Shown here in pieces: positions 43,241 through 54,544 of a stretch of DNA of 64,000 bases. Both the position numbers and the translations under genes were made by a program. The stretch is from the NCBI GenBank assembly GCA_905147135.1, contig LR990058.1, positions 13,119,349 to 13,183,348 of the forward strand, read 5' to 3'. The notes under the pieces are model-generated. The model was given only the letters and a program-made list of their open reading frames with translations. It was not told where the DNA came from and searched no databases. Within the stretch, counting starts at the first letter, position 1; every line of letters begins with the position of its first letter. This DNA comes from Blastobasis lacticolella. Lineage: Eukaryota; Arthropoda; Insecta; Lepidoptera; Blastobasidae.

Positions 43241-45377
43241 AGTACCAGGCTATTTATAAGTGCGCATGCACAATTTCCAGCTACATCGTCACTTAGCACA
43301 GGTATGCTGACGATCTCAGCCACAGGTCCACTATTAAACATAAACCTCCCAAGCCTACCCTACCGACCGACTCTGACAGGACCTCCCGAGTCCATCGCCT
43401 CCCTACGACCTTCACACGTTGGTCCATCCATTTCGTGGGGTACTTTCCGGTACACGATCACCACTTTTCCGCCCCATCGGTCATCTAATCAGTTCTGAGA
43501 GCTAGTAGCCTGCCAGACTTTTGCCACTTCAGTTTTGCTATTGAAATACCTCAAATGACGATCAAATGCATTTAGAAAAAAAATCATAGTCTGTAATTAG
43601 ATTATGGTTCAACTTATAACGGCGTGAGCTTTATATATGAATGTAAATATGTATCATATCGATTTCGCCTTTTCATATTAATGCCGACTTTTCAGTGCCG
43701 TCGACGATACGACGGGCTCAAATATAGGAGCCAAATGGTGGCACTAAAATTTTATGTTTAAACAGGGAATCGTAAACCGTCTTCCGTATATATTTTTTAA
43801 GACAAAATATGTCTTCCTCTTTTTTATCGTTTTGGAAATTGCTATGGGACTGCTTCCTTTAAAAGCACAGTAAAATATACATCTGCTTTCTACAGCGGCG
43901 TAGTTTGCCCCCCGGGAGACCCGTATCAATAGTTGTCTAATATAAATCCTGGTCTCACCTTAAGTCAATGTCGAGCGCAGCGAACGAAATTTTTGGAATG
44001 ATTTTGGGGAAGGGGGTCTGAAATTCTATATTGAATAAAAATAATCTTACTGAATTAAAAAGTTACAATATACTCTAAAGAAACTAGGTCCGCGGGAAGC
44101 GTGTTCTATATTAAAACCTATATACAAAAACATCGCGTAGCGAGCTCGAAATTTTTTAATTTATCCCTTTAAACCTTGCGAGATTTTAATAAAAATAACG
44201 TAAAATCAGTAAATGGACGATAGCGCCAGGCAATGTCAACATTTTTGACATTCTAATGGGACGAGTATGTATAATAAAATAAAGTTCACGAACAATTAAT
44301 GAGCGAGCGCGCGCTCGAAATTTCTGTAATTATTTTGGCAGAGGGATCCCACTGATTTGAAATTATCTATTGAATAATATTTCCCCGGGAAGTAAGGAAG
44401 AGTTTAACTGAAATTCTGGATAACGAATCATTCAATTATTGTTTACACACGTCCCGTCCCCCCCTGCCCCTGCCTCTTTGGCCTGGGGGCCTCGTATCAT
44501 TAATACGGCTGATACGGCGGTAGCTACGCCTCTGGCTTTCTACTATATAGTAGGTAGATAGATAAAGCTCACATAGAGTATGAACAAAACAATAAACATA
44601 TCTAATTTATCATTATAACACACGAATACAACCAAAAACTTAACTAACTAAAACAAAATACAATAAATAAATAGACAAATAAATAAATAGCGGGCTTAGT
44701 CGATATTAAATTAATTTAGACTTCAGCATTTTCCTATTGCAGCAGTATATCTTTCAGAAAAACTCATTATACAGAGAATTATCCTCTGAACAAGCTATAA
44801 ACCCGCCTTATTTGCGTGAATTTACATTTTCAGCATAATCGTTTAAAGAGCAGAATAATCATATTCAGAAAGCTCACGTTTCAAAATTAAGTTACGTGGA
44901 GCGTAGGATAGGAATAAAAAACACACATTTCGCATTCAATGACCCCAGACTGAGAGCGAAGCATCTGTAACTGAACTGAAAGCACATATTGCCAAATGAA
45001 TTCCTGTGAAATAAAGGCACTTTGCGTATTGCTGTGAACATTCATAACGTTTCTGAAAAAGAAAGTAATACATTATGTAAAGAGAGTGTTTTACGCTAGG
45101 CCGCCTCCTCGTTACGGGCCGATGAACGGCTGCTTTGAAGCTTCCTTCGCATTTTCATGCTACCCTGGTACTTTAAACCGTCAGTTAATTGGCGAATCAA
45201 AGATAAGTCTAGATGTCAAATGGTTCACGAAACTTGGAGTACAAAGGCACGACGCGCCCATATCTTGTAAGTGCAGGGGTGTGTGCTAAGTACAGGTGGG
45301 TGTGACGTGGGTACCTAATCATCTAAGTGTTAATAACTCGGTTGTTAATATTTAGATGATTAGGTCGGTCGGTAGGT

Positions 45378-45642
45378 CGGGTCCACCGTGACCATGATCC
45401 AGGATTTGGTAGATCAAAGAATTACAGTGGAGCTAGTGCCATCTGACCTTCGTGACCCTGCTACTATAGTTACACATTCAGTCGCCTAAACGTGCAGGTT
45501 TCATCACGATGTTTTCCCTCGCCGTAAGAGCATCGGTTAGCATTCAACTAATGTACATAATTCAGAAAAGAGTTATTGGTACAAAGCCGCAGTGCTCTCA
45601 CTTACAAGTCGGATACCTTAACCGCTCGGCCACCGACGCTCT
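45378..45642 (-). mobile_element. SINE-A, 3'-truncated
   Basis: From 'cgggtccaccgtgaccatga' to the reverse head 'aaccgctcggccaccgacgc'. The B-box region is partly deleted (gccgcagtgctctcac). Confidence 0.78.
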
Positions 45643-45800
45643 CATATAATATCGTACCTAAACAAGCTCTTTTTATCAGGTACGGGCTCAAAGACTAAAC
45701 AACGCAGTGTTTGTACAAGTTAAATAAAACCCCATTGCACTGCGTAAAAGTTCTAATATGTATGCACACTTGGGCTATGTACGTCGATCTGGGCGCGTCG

Positions 45801-45844
45801 GAGCTCATACATTTTATATATTGTTATATAAAAGGTATGAGCTC
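45801..45844. repeat. short hairpin
   Basis: gagctcatacattttatata / ttgt / tatataaaaggtatgagctc: 20-bp arms with one mismatch and a 4-nt loop. Confidence 0.85.
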
Positions 45845-46639
45845 AGACTAATCGCTTAGTTAGAACTATATTAAATCCATTGACATGCGATGCGACGCCA
45901 CGCACCTGTAGGTATTGATTTGTAAAGAAATTCTTAGAAGGCGAAAATAAAAACCGATTGTAGCGAACATCGTTTTTAAAGTGAAAATAATACCTAGTCG
46001 TTTTTATTACTAAAAAACGAAGCACCGATAAATATTTTCCAAATATTAAAGCCGGTCTGACGGTTCCAGATATTGCGTTGATAGATGACCGGACGGGAGG
46101 ACCCTCGGCCTTTCTGAAGCCAGTGATCCAGCGATCGAACATTGAACCTGTTCTAAAAGCCATTACTCGACACTTAATCCCGTGACAGGTGCGTCGTGAT
46201 GCTGCCATCAAATCTCTATAAACACTTAAAATATCTCAGCCGAAGCTCGAAGAAATCTCCATAACCCTCTAGTCAGAGAAACAATTATATGGTAATGCGA
46301 TGGAATCCGTCTACTTACGTGGTTAAACACTACGCACTTTTTCGAAGTAAATCAAAGTCGAAGCCTACTGTAGCGTTACGTAGCATAAATACTTAAGTAG
46401 ATAAGTAAGTAGCTTCAGAAATAGTTTCAGAAAATGTTGAAGATCCCTTAAGGACACGACACATTTCCCCGTGGATGTTATAAAAGCCTGGCTCGTCATT
46501 TATTCAGCAACAATGGATGTTATCTGAGAGATTAGTGCCCATGAATAATAAACTAGCAATATCGCCGCTAGACTAACGATCTCCCGCGGCTGCGGCCTCG
46601 CCTACTCGCTTGCATCACGTTTTATGAATGTCAGTTAAA

Positions 46640-47370
46640 TTTAAAGTCCGTCACTAAGCTGTTATACGGCGCCACGTGCGTGGAAGCACGTCAATGTAAT
46701 GCGTAGCTGTATTATGGTTGTATTGGGGTTATATTGTGGTTGTATAGTGGCTTTTGAGATGGTCATTTACTTACTGTCTCACATCGCGTTTACGTGATCG
46801 CTGTCAGTTTAAACGTAAACAAAGTTAGCAGTTTCCCGACTGAAACTTTGTTAATGGACTTGGGAATTTTTGTAAGCTTTAAGAAACATTATACCATTTT
46901 ATCAGAAGCCATTAGAGTCTATAATAAAGCAACAAGGGAATGATCTTACGGTAGGTGCTCGTAATACTCACGCTTTTTATATTTCGAGCATCTATCAAAT
47001 TAGGAATCTACTACACAAGATTCGTACTGATTACTCAAATGTTATTCATGCATGCATTCAAACAATGTAATGTGAGTTTGTCACTAAATTATACAGCGCC
47101 ACGTCCGTGGAAACAAGTAAATATGGTGGGTAGCTGTTTTGAGGTTGTATTGTGGCTTTTGTGGCGGTCTGATGGTTATTTACTTACTGGCTCACGTCGC
47201 GTTTACGTGATCGCTGTCAGTTTAAACGTAAACAAAGTTAGCAGTTTTCCCGACTGAAACTTTGTTAATGGACTTGGGAATTTTTGTAAGCTTTAAGAAA
47301 CATTAGGCGACTTTACCAGAAGCCATTAAAGTGTATAAGCTACAAGGGAATGATCTTACGGTGCTCGAAA
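46640..47370. repeat. tandem array, 430-bp period, two long units
   Basis: Unit 1 (46640-47069) and unit 2 (from 47070) share long identical blocks, e.g. 'gtttacgtgatcgctgtcag', 'aaacaaagttagcagttt', 'tggacttgggaatttttgta'. The end of the unit (ctactacacaagattcgtac) is seen once at 47005 and again at 48080, with about 660 bp of other repeats between. Confidence 0.85.
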
Positions 47371-47487
47371 TACTTTCTTTTTATCAATCTTTATTTACGG
47401 AGCTTTGACTTAAGAAAATGTCTCTCCATTATACAATTCAACGAATACAACAAAACATAAATTATAAAACGCGATATAAGAAGCGAG

Positions 47488-47575
47488 GAACGCACAGGAC
47501 CAGCCTTTGTGGAGATCTCTGAGGGAGGCTTATGCCCAGCAGTCTTTCGGCTGATATGTTAATGATGATGATAAA
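47488..47575 (+). mobile_element. RTE-like LINE 3' end
   Basis: Plus strand LWRSLREAYAQQ, then SFG and a stop, followed by a gatgatgat tail; compared with 8603-8740 the WA codons are deleted. Confidence 0.6.
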
Positions 47576-47743
47576 TTAAAAAACGAATAAAAATACAAAA
47601 ATTATCTTCTTGACATCTCTAGCCTAACAATACTAAAGCTTTGGCGTCTCAAAACATTTAAAGACCAATAAGCTATACCACCCCACCAAAAGGCAATTAA
47701 CATCACAATCAACATAAAATTCTTGTCTTACAACCTCATTCCT

Positions 47744-47991
47744 GACGACTTGAGTGCTCAGTAGGTTAACATGCCGGTCGCCACGCAGAGGTTTCAATTC
47801 CCGGCCAGGCATTGAAATGATGAATTTTAATTTATGTTACCAGTCTGGGGGTAGTATGTATAATAAGTATGTATTTAAAAAAAGGATATAAGTAGTATAC
47901 CAGTTATCTATGACCCAGAACACAAGCTTTGCTTACTTTGGGGCTAGATGGCGCTGTATGAATTAGTGCAATCATATTTATTATTATTATT
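47744..47991 (+). mobile_element. SINE-B, near full-length
   Basis: From 'gacgacttgagtgctcagta' through a damaged B box (gtttcaattcccggcc) to 'gctagatggcgctgtatgaa' and a (TTA)n tail. It lies inside the interrupted 430-bp tandem unit. Confidence 0.82.
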
Positions 47992-48039
47992 CCACCATAA
48001 TATAAACCGCATCCTCTATTATGTCACATTCAGAACAAT

Positions 48040-48160
48040 CTGGAGACGAACGCTTTTAATATTTCGAACCTAATTTACTCAAATTAGGTTCCTACTACAC
48101 AAGATTCGTACTGATTACTCAAATAAATAAACAATGTTATGTGAGTTTGTAACTCACAAA
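48040..48160. repeat. 430-bp tandem unit, separated end
   Basis: 'ctactacacaagattcgtac' and 'tgattactcaaat' to 'tgttatgtgagtttgt' correspond to 47005-47085 of unit 1, completing the interrupted second unit and starting a third. Confidence 0.65.
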
Positions 48161-48228
48161 ATAAGTCTACTTTGAAACTAACAGCTACTTAGTTGATAAA
48201 AGTAAGTGTAACGCATTAGGGTGTAACT

Positions 48229-48445
48229 GTATCTCAAGACCGCTGTCAGAGTTGAGTACCTCCGATTATTACGAGCCTTGGGCGCTATCACGGTCGTGGA
48301 ACCGACGGACGGCGCCCGACCAATAGGAGACCTCTAAACCACCCGTCGCACGACCGTGATCCCACAACCGTTGCCAAATAGGACAACGCTTAAAGCTCGT
48401 AATAATAAATCGTAAGTACTCAACTCTGACAGCAGTCTTAAGATA
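48229..48445. mobile_element. MITE with about 50-bp inverted termini
   Basis: The left end tatctcaagaccgctgtcag (then agttgagtacctccgatta) pairs with the right end ctgacagcagtcttaagata (preceded by gtaagtactcaact). The interior is GC-rich (ggcgctatcacggtcgtgg and its near inverse cgcacgaccgtgat). No ORF. Confidence 0.78.
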
Positions 48446-48654
48446 GTGCTGAAGATGCTGTTCATATTAATAAATCATACTTGAGTAAGTACGCGATTAA
48501 ATTCGGGGTTTCGCCTCAACCAATCTTGAGATCATGTTATTAGTTAGGTCATGTTATACGTTATGCATACAGCTTATTATCATATATTATAAGGCATAGA
48601 TTGCTAATGCCATTTAAACCATACAATTGGTTTCATGTGTAACAAATACACATA

Positions 48655-48790
48655 CATACAAACATAAAGCTCACGCCTCTGTCCCACAGGTGGGGTAGGC
48701 AGAGACTATGGACCGCCACTTTGTTCTCTCCAGACACAACTCCCTAGCCTTGCATAAATCCACAACTCTTTTCAAACATCTCCATTTATT
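48655..48790 (-). repeat. repeat Y, inverted copy
   Basis: 'cacaggtggggtaggcagag' and 'gaccgccactttgttctctc' are the reverse complement of 42590-42700. Confidence 0.5.
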
Positions 48791-49208
48791 CTTACCATAT
48801 CGGGCCCCAGCTTTTTAAATTATAAAAGAATATTACAAATAAAAGACTAAAGTAATTAAAATGCTGTCATCGCGCCTTAACTATTATGTATATCTATATT
48901 GACTTTATATATAGTAGGTAACTTCCTTCGGGGCCCAAATATTTAAATAAGCAAAGGAAAATAATTAAACTGACTTGAGATAGCAAACATTCGAGCGTTT
49001 TTTTTGCATTAAAATAGGCAATAATTTGTCTACCATCTAAGTGAGTGACGATGCAGCCGAGGAAGGAGCTTGCCTGTCTACAAACAGCCTATTTACTCTG
49101 ACCTTGGATCTCTCTCTGTCCGATCAAACCAACGCGTTCACCCTACGTTCACTGAATTTTTTTTTTTTTTGCAATATAGAGTATTATAATAAAGAAAGAC
49201 GTCCTCAC

Positions 49209-49328
49209 CCCTAGCGTACATGCTGACGTCCTTGAGCAGCGCCTCGCAGGACTCGCGCTCGTTGCCGTCCAGCTCGCGCACCGCCTTCAGCATTCCCTCC
49301 TTGCGCAGGCCCCACTCCAGACTCTTAC
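49209..49328 (-). CDS. receptor guanylate cyclase, ectodomain exon (KSLEWGLRKEG)
   Basis: This 120-nt exon starts after a ttccccag acceptor and ends at a gtgagg donor. Two leading bases complete the Gly codon begun in exon 55261-55423. It reads GKSLEWGLRKEGMLKAVREL then DGNERESCEALLKDVSMYAR, leaving one base. It covers the helix-strand-helix between the two lobes of the ANF-receptor domain, where C-x-x-(L/A)-L-K-D/x-x-x-x-x-A-R precedes the VV.LSVRG strand of the next exon. The Cys is typical of this position. Coding GC is again much higher than that of the intron. Confidence 0.93.
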
Positions 49329-49413
49329 CTGGGGAAAGGAGGTTCACCATGAAGTTGGGTAAGGGTGGGGAGAACACTCATAATACCTACAAATCTGTCT
49401 ATCTATCTACAAA

Positions 49414-49767
49414 TCATCTTAGCGTTAATATCTCGGTTGTGTACTCGCGCGAGAGAGCCCGAGGTCCGCCTTGACCATGATCCAAGATATGGCAGATCAG
49501 GTAATTTCAGTGGAGCGACTTCCATTTGATCTCCGTGACCCTGCTGACAGGGGAACCTAACCAGATTGGATTATGGTTACACATTCAGTTGCCTGAATAT
49601 GCATGTTTCATCACGATGTTTTCCCTCACCGTAAGAGCATCGGTTAGAGTTCACCTAATGTACATAACACAGAAAGGAGTCATTGGTACATGGCGGCAGT
49701 GGGAATCGAACCCGGGACCTCTCGCTTACGAGTCGGACCCTCTCACTACTAGGTTACGGACGCTCCA
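49414..49767 (-). mobile_element. SINE-A, full-length
   Basis: Starts 'tcatcttagcgttaatatct', holds a good reverse B box (gggaatcgaacccgg) and ends 'taggttacggacgctccac'. One of the best-preserved minus copies. Confidence 0.87.
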
Positions 49768-50139
49768 CTCCTAATATCAACTTGAAGTAATAGTGATGCG
49801 ACGCGATAATCGCCGGAACCGCGCATTACTATCACAACGATCGGAACTACCACAAAGTGACGTACGAGACGAGGTAAGCGTATGTCTTAACTGATGGTAC
49901 TCAGGTGCCATTACTGTAGCCTATAGACGCTCACGTATAATGAATGCATTTCCAACCAGCCCCCTAAAATCTTCGCCGTAAATCATTGATATTGTCGCAT
50001 CATTCCCAAATTCCTTTGCGAGAGATGAGTTGGATTCTCCATTTTCTAGTGCACATTCTCTTCAATAGTAAATGCTTTACGACGTTGTAATGTTATTTTG
50101 TACACAAATCACTAACCATGCGTAATCTTGAGCTATCGA

Positions 50140-50228
50140 GTTGATACTTCCCGGTTGAATGGTAGGTTAGGCTATTTTAGCTTTAAGTGCGCCACTGCGC
50201 TTTTTGTGCATAAAGTTTTATAAATAAA
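50140..50228 (+). mobile_element. LINE 3' tail fragment
   Basis: 'taggctattttagctttaag', 'gcgccactgcg', 'gtgcataaagttttataaat' match the end at 13240-13322. Confidence 0.5.
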
Positions 50229-51296
50229 TGAATTTTCATCATTACGCATTGTTAGTGAATAAACGAAGTCCTTCCAACTTAGTTTTAATATTGTTTTATG
50301 AAAACCTAATTTTGCACTGTAATAACGTCATATTCAGCAGTTGGTCATTATAAGCAGAGATATTGTAAACTGAAGCCACTCTAATGAACTTGGGAATTTT
50401 GTAGTAGCCCCGTAAAATCTTTTCACACACTTCTCGAAGAAGTCCTTGTCGGTCGCTTACTAGAGAAAGCCTCGGCATATTTGGGGCGAAATTAATATGC
50501 TTTTATTAATCTAAAAAATAACACTTTTCTTTGTCAGAACTCGACTCCATAAAGAACAGATAAGGCGAAACCAATTCGAGTCACGACCAAAGATTCAATT
50601 TCCTAAGAATTTACCTCGAAGGTACATTTAAGTCTTGTATGTTTCTCGTAGAGAGATATGATGGTATTATAACTGTTTTCTGGAGGCTCTAAAATATTTG
50701 TTTCCTATTCATTCCATCGCCCTTAAGTAAGAGTTTATTAAAAGTTGTTTTAGCGAGTTTTTCTAGAAGATACAGAATTACTACGGTTGCTAACTAACTG
50801 AAACAAATCTTTTGCTAAAAATAAAATTTTATAAATGTAAATATTTTTACCTAAATTCATTCCATATTCACAAAATGGGAAAGTAGCAGATGGCGTTAGA
50901 ATAAATTAATCTTTTTGGTTAGGTCTTTGTTTTTAAACATTTTAGGGACCAACCGTAGTGATTACAAAAATAATAATGAAGTTTTTCTTTAAAATAGAAT
51001 CATATAACTTAAATATTAGGGAGTGTGTAGGGTTAATAGTAAACCCGACACTTCAGTAAGTTGTAGTTAAGTTGAATGGAGCACAAAGTAGAACAACCAC
51101 GCAGTAGTTAACAATAAAGTATATTTACTCTTGAGTTACAGAGTTGTAAAGTAGTTTGGCGGATCTTCCAGCGTCTATATACTACTTGGATAGTTAGTTT
51201 CATACTTAAAGTTGGTTTGTAATAATAAAACTGAATTGCTGCGTCACCGCATGACTTAGGTAAGTCGCGACGTTAGTAAAATGCAGCCTCATAGAT

Positions 51297-51530
51297 CATT
51301 ATCACAGCCCATAACAGTCTACTGCAGGACTTAGAGACTCTTCCACGAAAGAAAAGGTTATTACCATAATCTCCACGCTTGGCAGGCGGGTTGGAGATCG
51401 CAGTGTCATCAATATAAAACGCTGCTGCCAATTTTCCAGCCTAAGAAGACTCTAGATCTTTAGACACCCACCAGTGTAAGGGGTTGGTGCTATTCTACTC
51501 TGTCGGATACCACAGAGTGTATATGAATGT
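51297..51530 (-). repeat. repeat V, near full-length
   Basis: Reverse complement of 3535-3812: 'cagcccataacagtctactg', 'ctccacgcttggcaggcgg', 'tactctgtcggataccacag'. Confidence 0.65.
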
Positions 51531-51824
51531 ATAATTATTTTTTTTACGCTACTGAAGGTTTTTCAGGAGATCTTTTTAAAATATTAACCTACATAAATAA
51601 ATATTAATTTATTTCTGAATTTAAGCAAATCCATATTTTTAGTAGCTGAGGTAGGTGTATTAATTCAATTTACAATAAACATCTCAATTCAATACTTATG
51701 TCAATTAATCAATTAGGTACAATAATGTCAAATAATTTAACCAGCTTTATCACATTAAAGCGACCATGCCGCTCCATATTGTTATTTTTATAAAAGTTTA
51801 GCGAGTTATCTAAAGTAATTTACC

Positions 51825-52425
51825 TGGTTTGAGCACCATTATTATCTGCGAGACCTTCCATATGCTAGGGAATTTATTGGTTCTCATTATGCCATTAAAT
51901 AACATAGTGAGATATAAGATACCCTTCCGAGGCAGTTCTTGCAGCACTTTCTTGTCGATTAGATCGAAACCGGGAGCCTTTTGGTCTAGCATATTATTTA
52001 TATTTCTCTTGACTTCATGAGGTGTCACAGCTTTGAGTGGTAAATCCAGTTGCAGATCTTGGTTAAGGATATCTGTAATCTCCGAATCGTCACTTTCATC
52101 AAATATGTTCGGTTTAAAGACTGTAGAGAGATATTTAGCAAATGCTTCTGCTTTATCGTTAGGAGTTCTAGCCCAAGTATTCCCTGGCAGTCTGATGGGT
52201 GGTTTAGGATTTACTGGTTTATTTATATTTCTACAGGTTTTCCACAGGGAATAGTCTGTTGTTCTTGTAGCTGTAAGTGATTCTAGGTGTGCCTGTAGGG
52301 TACTATTGTTTGCTTCAAAAATTTGTTGCTTGAGATCTTTCGTGGCTTTGTTTAGTGCAGTCTTATCTTCCGGGTGTCGGCTTGTGTGCCACTTTCGTCG
52401 TAATCTCCTTTTTTCTAGAATTTTT
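51825..52425 (-). CDS. Jockey polymerase, inverted N-proximal segment (partial)
   Basis: This is an open frame without a start codon on the minus strand: ILEKRRLRRKWHTSRHPED, KTALNKATKDLKQQIFEANN, then LWKTCRNINKPVNPKPP, AFAKYLSTVFKPN, VTPHEVKRNINNMLDQKAPG, FPSIWKVSQIIMVLKPGK. It is the stretch between endonuclease and RT finger motifs of Jockey-clade polymerases, with the conserved K-A-P-G-x-D and W-K-x-(A/S)-Q-I-I-M blocks. About 200 codons with no stop. It cannot be translated with the rest because it lies in opposite orientation to 52438-53604. Confidence 0.85.
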
Positions 52426-52437
52426 TTCTTTTATATG

Positions 52438-53604
52438 TATGATGATGTGACATCTTACAGACCAATAAGCTTGCTTCCGATAATGTCCAAGCTTTTTGAA
52501 AGAATTCTTCTGCACAGACTACAGAAAGCGCTTTTAGAAAGAGGCGTTGTGCCCGACCATCAGTTTGGTTTTCGCCAAGAACACTCCACAATAGAACAAG
52601 TCCATAGAGTGTGTGATGTCATCAGGAGAGCCCTAGAACGTAAAGAGTACTGCTCTGCCGCTTTCCTGGATGTAAAACAAGCATTTGACAGAGTGTGGCA
52701 CAAAGGCCTCCTCTGTAAAATTAAACAGCTCTTACCTCACAAATTCTACAGCATCCTAGAATCATATTTGAACGAGAGACTATTTCAAGTAATAGAAGGC
52801 GACTCTGAATCAAAGTTTCACAGTATTCTGGCCGGGGTTCCACAGGGCTCAGTACTGGGACCAATTTTATACACAATTTTTACTTCAGACCTACCGCTAG
52901 TTCCTGGAGTGACAGTTGCGACGTTCGCAGATGACACAGCAATACTTGCTACTGATTCGTGCCACATCAACGCTTCAAGGTCCTTACAAAAAGCATTGGA
53001 CGCAATCAATGAATGGTTTCTAAAATGGAAGATCTGCGCCAGCCCATCAAAGTCCGTGCACATAACTTTCACGCTACGCAAAAACGACTGCCCACCCGTC
53101 ATCTTAGGTGGAGCTGAGCTACCACATGAGAATACTGTCAAGTACTTGGGAATGCATCTGGACCGTAGACTAACATGGAGGACGCACATACAATCTAAAA
53201 GAAATGAAGTCAACTTTAAATGTAGAAGATTTTACTGGCTCCTTGGAAGAAATTCAAAGCTGTCTATTGACAACAAACTTCTCATATATGAAGCAATTTT
53301 GAAGCCAATCTGGACCTATGGCATTCAATTGTGGGGCTCTGCCAGCAACTCCAACATTATAATGATACAACGAGCCCAGAATTGCATATTAAAACAAATA
53401 TCGAACGCTCCTTGGTTTATCACCAATCTGGAAGTCCACAAGCTCTTGGGAGTGAGAACAGTTCAGGAGGAAATAAAATCATGTTCCTTAAAATACAAAG
53501 CTCGCCTTGAGAGGCATCCTAATAAATTGGCGATGGAACTCACCATCCTGGATGATATGAGACGTCTAAAGAGACGCAAAATACTGGAAATCGACGACAG
53601 TTAA
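52438..53604 (+). CDS. Jockey polymerase, reverse transcriptase segment (partial)
   Basis: An open frame of about 388 codons from YDDVTSYRPISLLPIMSKLF to the natural stop: HQFGFRQEHSTIEQ, motif A FLDVKQAFDRVWH, motif B AGVPQGSVLGPILY, motif C TFADDTAIL, then KYLGMHLDRRLTWRTHI, YGIQLWGSASNSNI, NAPWFITNLEVHKLLGV, RRLKRRKILEI. The FADD catalytic box and the NAPW..N..VH block are typical of the Jockey clade. The endonuclease and first RT part are absent, so no active enzyme results. The frame can be read farther upstream, but that part is antisense to the inverted segment and has no meaning. Confidence 0.9.
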   Translation, partial: YDDVTSYRPISLLPIMSKLFERILLHRLQKALLERGVVPDHQFGFRQEHSTIEQVHRVCDVIRRALERKEYCSAAFLDVKQAFDRVWHKGLLCKIKQLLPHKFYSILESYLNERLFQVIEGDSESKFHSILAGVPQGSVLGPILYTIFTSDLPLVPGVTVATFADDTAILATDSCHINASRSLQKALDAINEWFLKWKICASPSKSVHITFTLRKNDCPPVILGGAELPHENTVKYLGMHLDRRLTWRTHIQSKRNEVNFKCRRFYWLLGRNSKLSIDNKLLIYEAILKPIWTYGIQLWGSASNSNIIMIQRAQNCILKQISNAPWFITNLEVHKLLGVRTVQEEIKSCSLKYKARLERHPNKLAMELTILDDMRRLKRRKILEIDDS

Positions 53605-54000
53605 ACTAACTGACGAGGCATTACCATTGGGGAATGTTCTCAGCACGCTGTTTGTCCTTCATCTCATCTGCTCATAGTCCTAGGATTGATTGCAAGATTA
53701 TATAATAATAATAAAAAAATAAAATCTAAAGTAATTGCTATTTTGCGCATCTACACTTTAGCGGGATGCCCAACAGAATTACTGTGGCAGTCCTCACCTA
53801 TGTTAATTATAATGCATATACGCACTCACTCCTCTGTCCCAAAAGTAATTAGCTATATTTTCAACTTAGTCGTACAGAAATGTTTAATCTTCGTAAACAG
53901 CTTCGCCTATGTGTACACGACGTAGAGCTACTACGTTAATGGTGGCTAGCTAATGTTGTAAACCTGCAAATATACCTACTTTTAAAAATTACTAATACTA

Positions 54001-54046
54001 CTGTGTCTAAAATCTACCTAATTTGTAGTGTAGATTTTAGACACAG
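54001..54046. repeat. short perfect hairpin
   Basis: ctgtgtctaaaatctac pairs with gtagattttagacacag: 17-bp perfect arms, 12-nt loop. Confidence 0.9.
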
Positions 54047-54109
54047 CTTTGAGCTAGGGGTTTTAAATTAATACAAGAATCGCGTCTACTAAACTAACTA
54101 CCTACATGG

Positions 54110-54480
54110 TACCGTACCGTGACGATGGCAAAAGGCCTGACGGTATGAAGCTCATTGTTTGGCAACGTGAGAAGGCGCTGGTCCCATGTAGCCGCGACCG
54201 CCTGTTGTACTGGGACTCCGGCCTCTACTACTGAGGACCTTAAGCGGCGGCCTTGCCCAGGATTTCATATTTTAACCGTTTGTGGTCGAGATGTTGGGAT
54301 CGTGGGGCCTTAGCGGTACAAAGATGTTTTCAGAAATATCTAAAAGATTAATCGACTCCACATGTAACCGGAGAGCTGGCTCGTTCCTCGGTCAGAGAAT
54401 AAGCATTGCTATTCGACGAGGTAACGTAGCCAGCTTTCTGGGCACAATTCCGGGGGCAGCGGTGTGGACGACGTTTTAAA
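54110..54480 (+). pseudogene. transposon-derived C-terminal fragment
   Basis: The plus strand reads YRDDGKRPDGMKLIVWQREK before damage, then from 54282 VEMLGSWGLSGTKMFSEISK, RLIDSTCNRRAGSFLGQRIS, IAIRRGNVASFLGTIPGAAV and a stop. The order R-P-D-G...W......RLxD.T...RAG.FL.QR.S.A..RGN.AS.LGT.P resembles a module often found in invertebrate transposon-derived proteins; I cannot name the element. At least one frame break separates the halves. Confidence 0.45.
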
Positions 54481-54544
54481 TTGTTGATGCGTATGTATAG
54501 TCTTTTTTATGTTGTTTTTCCTCATCTTCTATACAAAAACTTAA

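Larger units (their letters stand above)
41969..49208. other. 7.2-kb intron of the receptor cyclase gene
   Basis: Contains short LINE tails, a SINE-B with hairpin head, SINE-A and SINE-B copies, a 430-bp tandem array with an insertion, an RTE-like end, a MITE and two inverted copies of repeat Y. Nothing assignable in 42140-42585, 43250-45300, 45850-46635 and 48800-49200, including the plus and minus reading frames of 60-120 codons there. Confidence 0.55.
51808..53736 (+). mobile_element. Jockey-type LINE with 5' inversion and 13-bp target duplication
   Basis: Perfect direct repeats atctaaagtaatt at 51808-51820 and 53724-53736 delimit one insertion. From 51821 to about 52430 the element is in minus orientation and encodes the pre-RT linker up to VLKPGK; from about 52438 it is in plus orientation and resumes at YDDVTSYRPIS, running to the stop, a 3' UTR and an A/T-rich tail. 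The break falls between adjacent codons of the same protein, as expected if two priming events copied one RNA (twin priming). Everything upstream of the linker is missing. Identity of the duplications and open frames implies a young copy. Confidence 0.93.

Noticed and set aside
45843..46211. 122-codon minus frame as a possible gene
   Set aside because: Biased AT-rich composition, no motif, no splice or promoter context; length is within chance for this window.
46640..48160. CRISPR-like array from regularly spaced repeats
   Set aside because: Units are long tandem duplications in a eukaryotic intron with no short repeat/spacer pattern and no cas genes.
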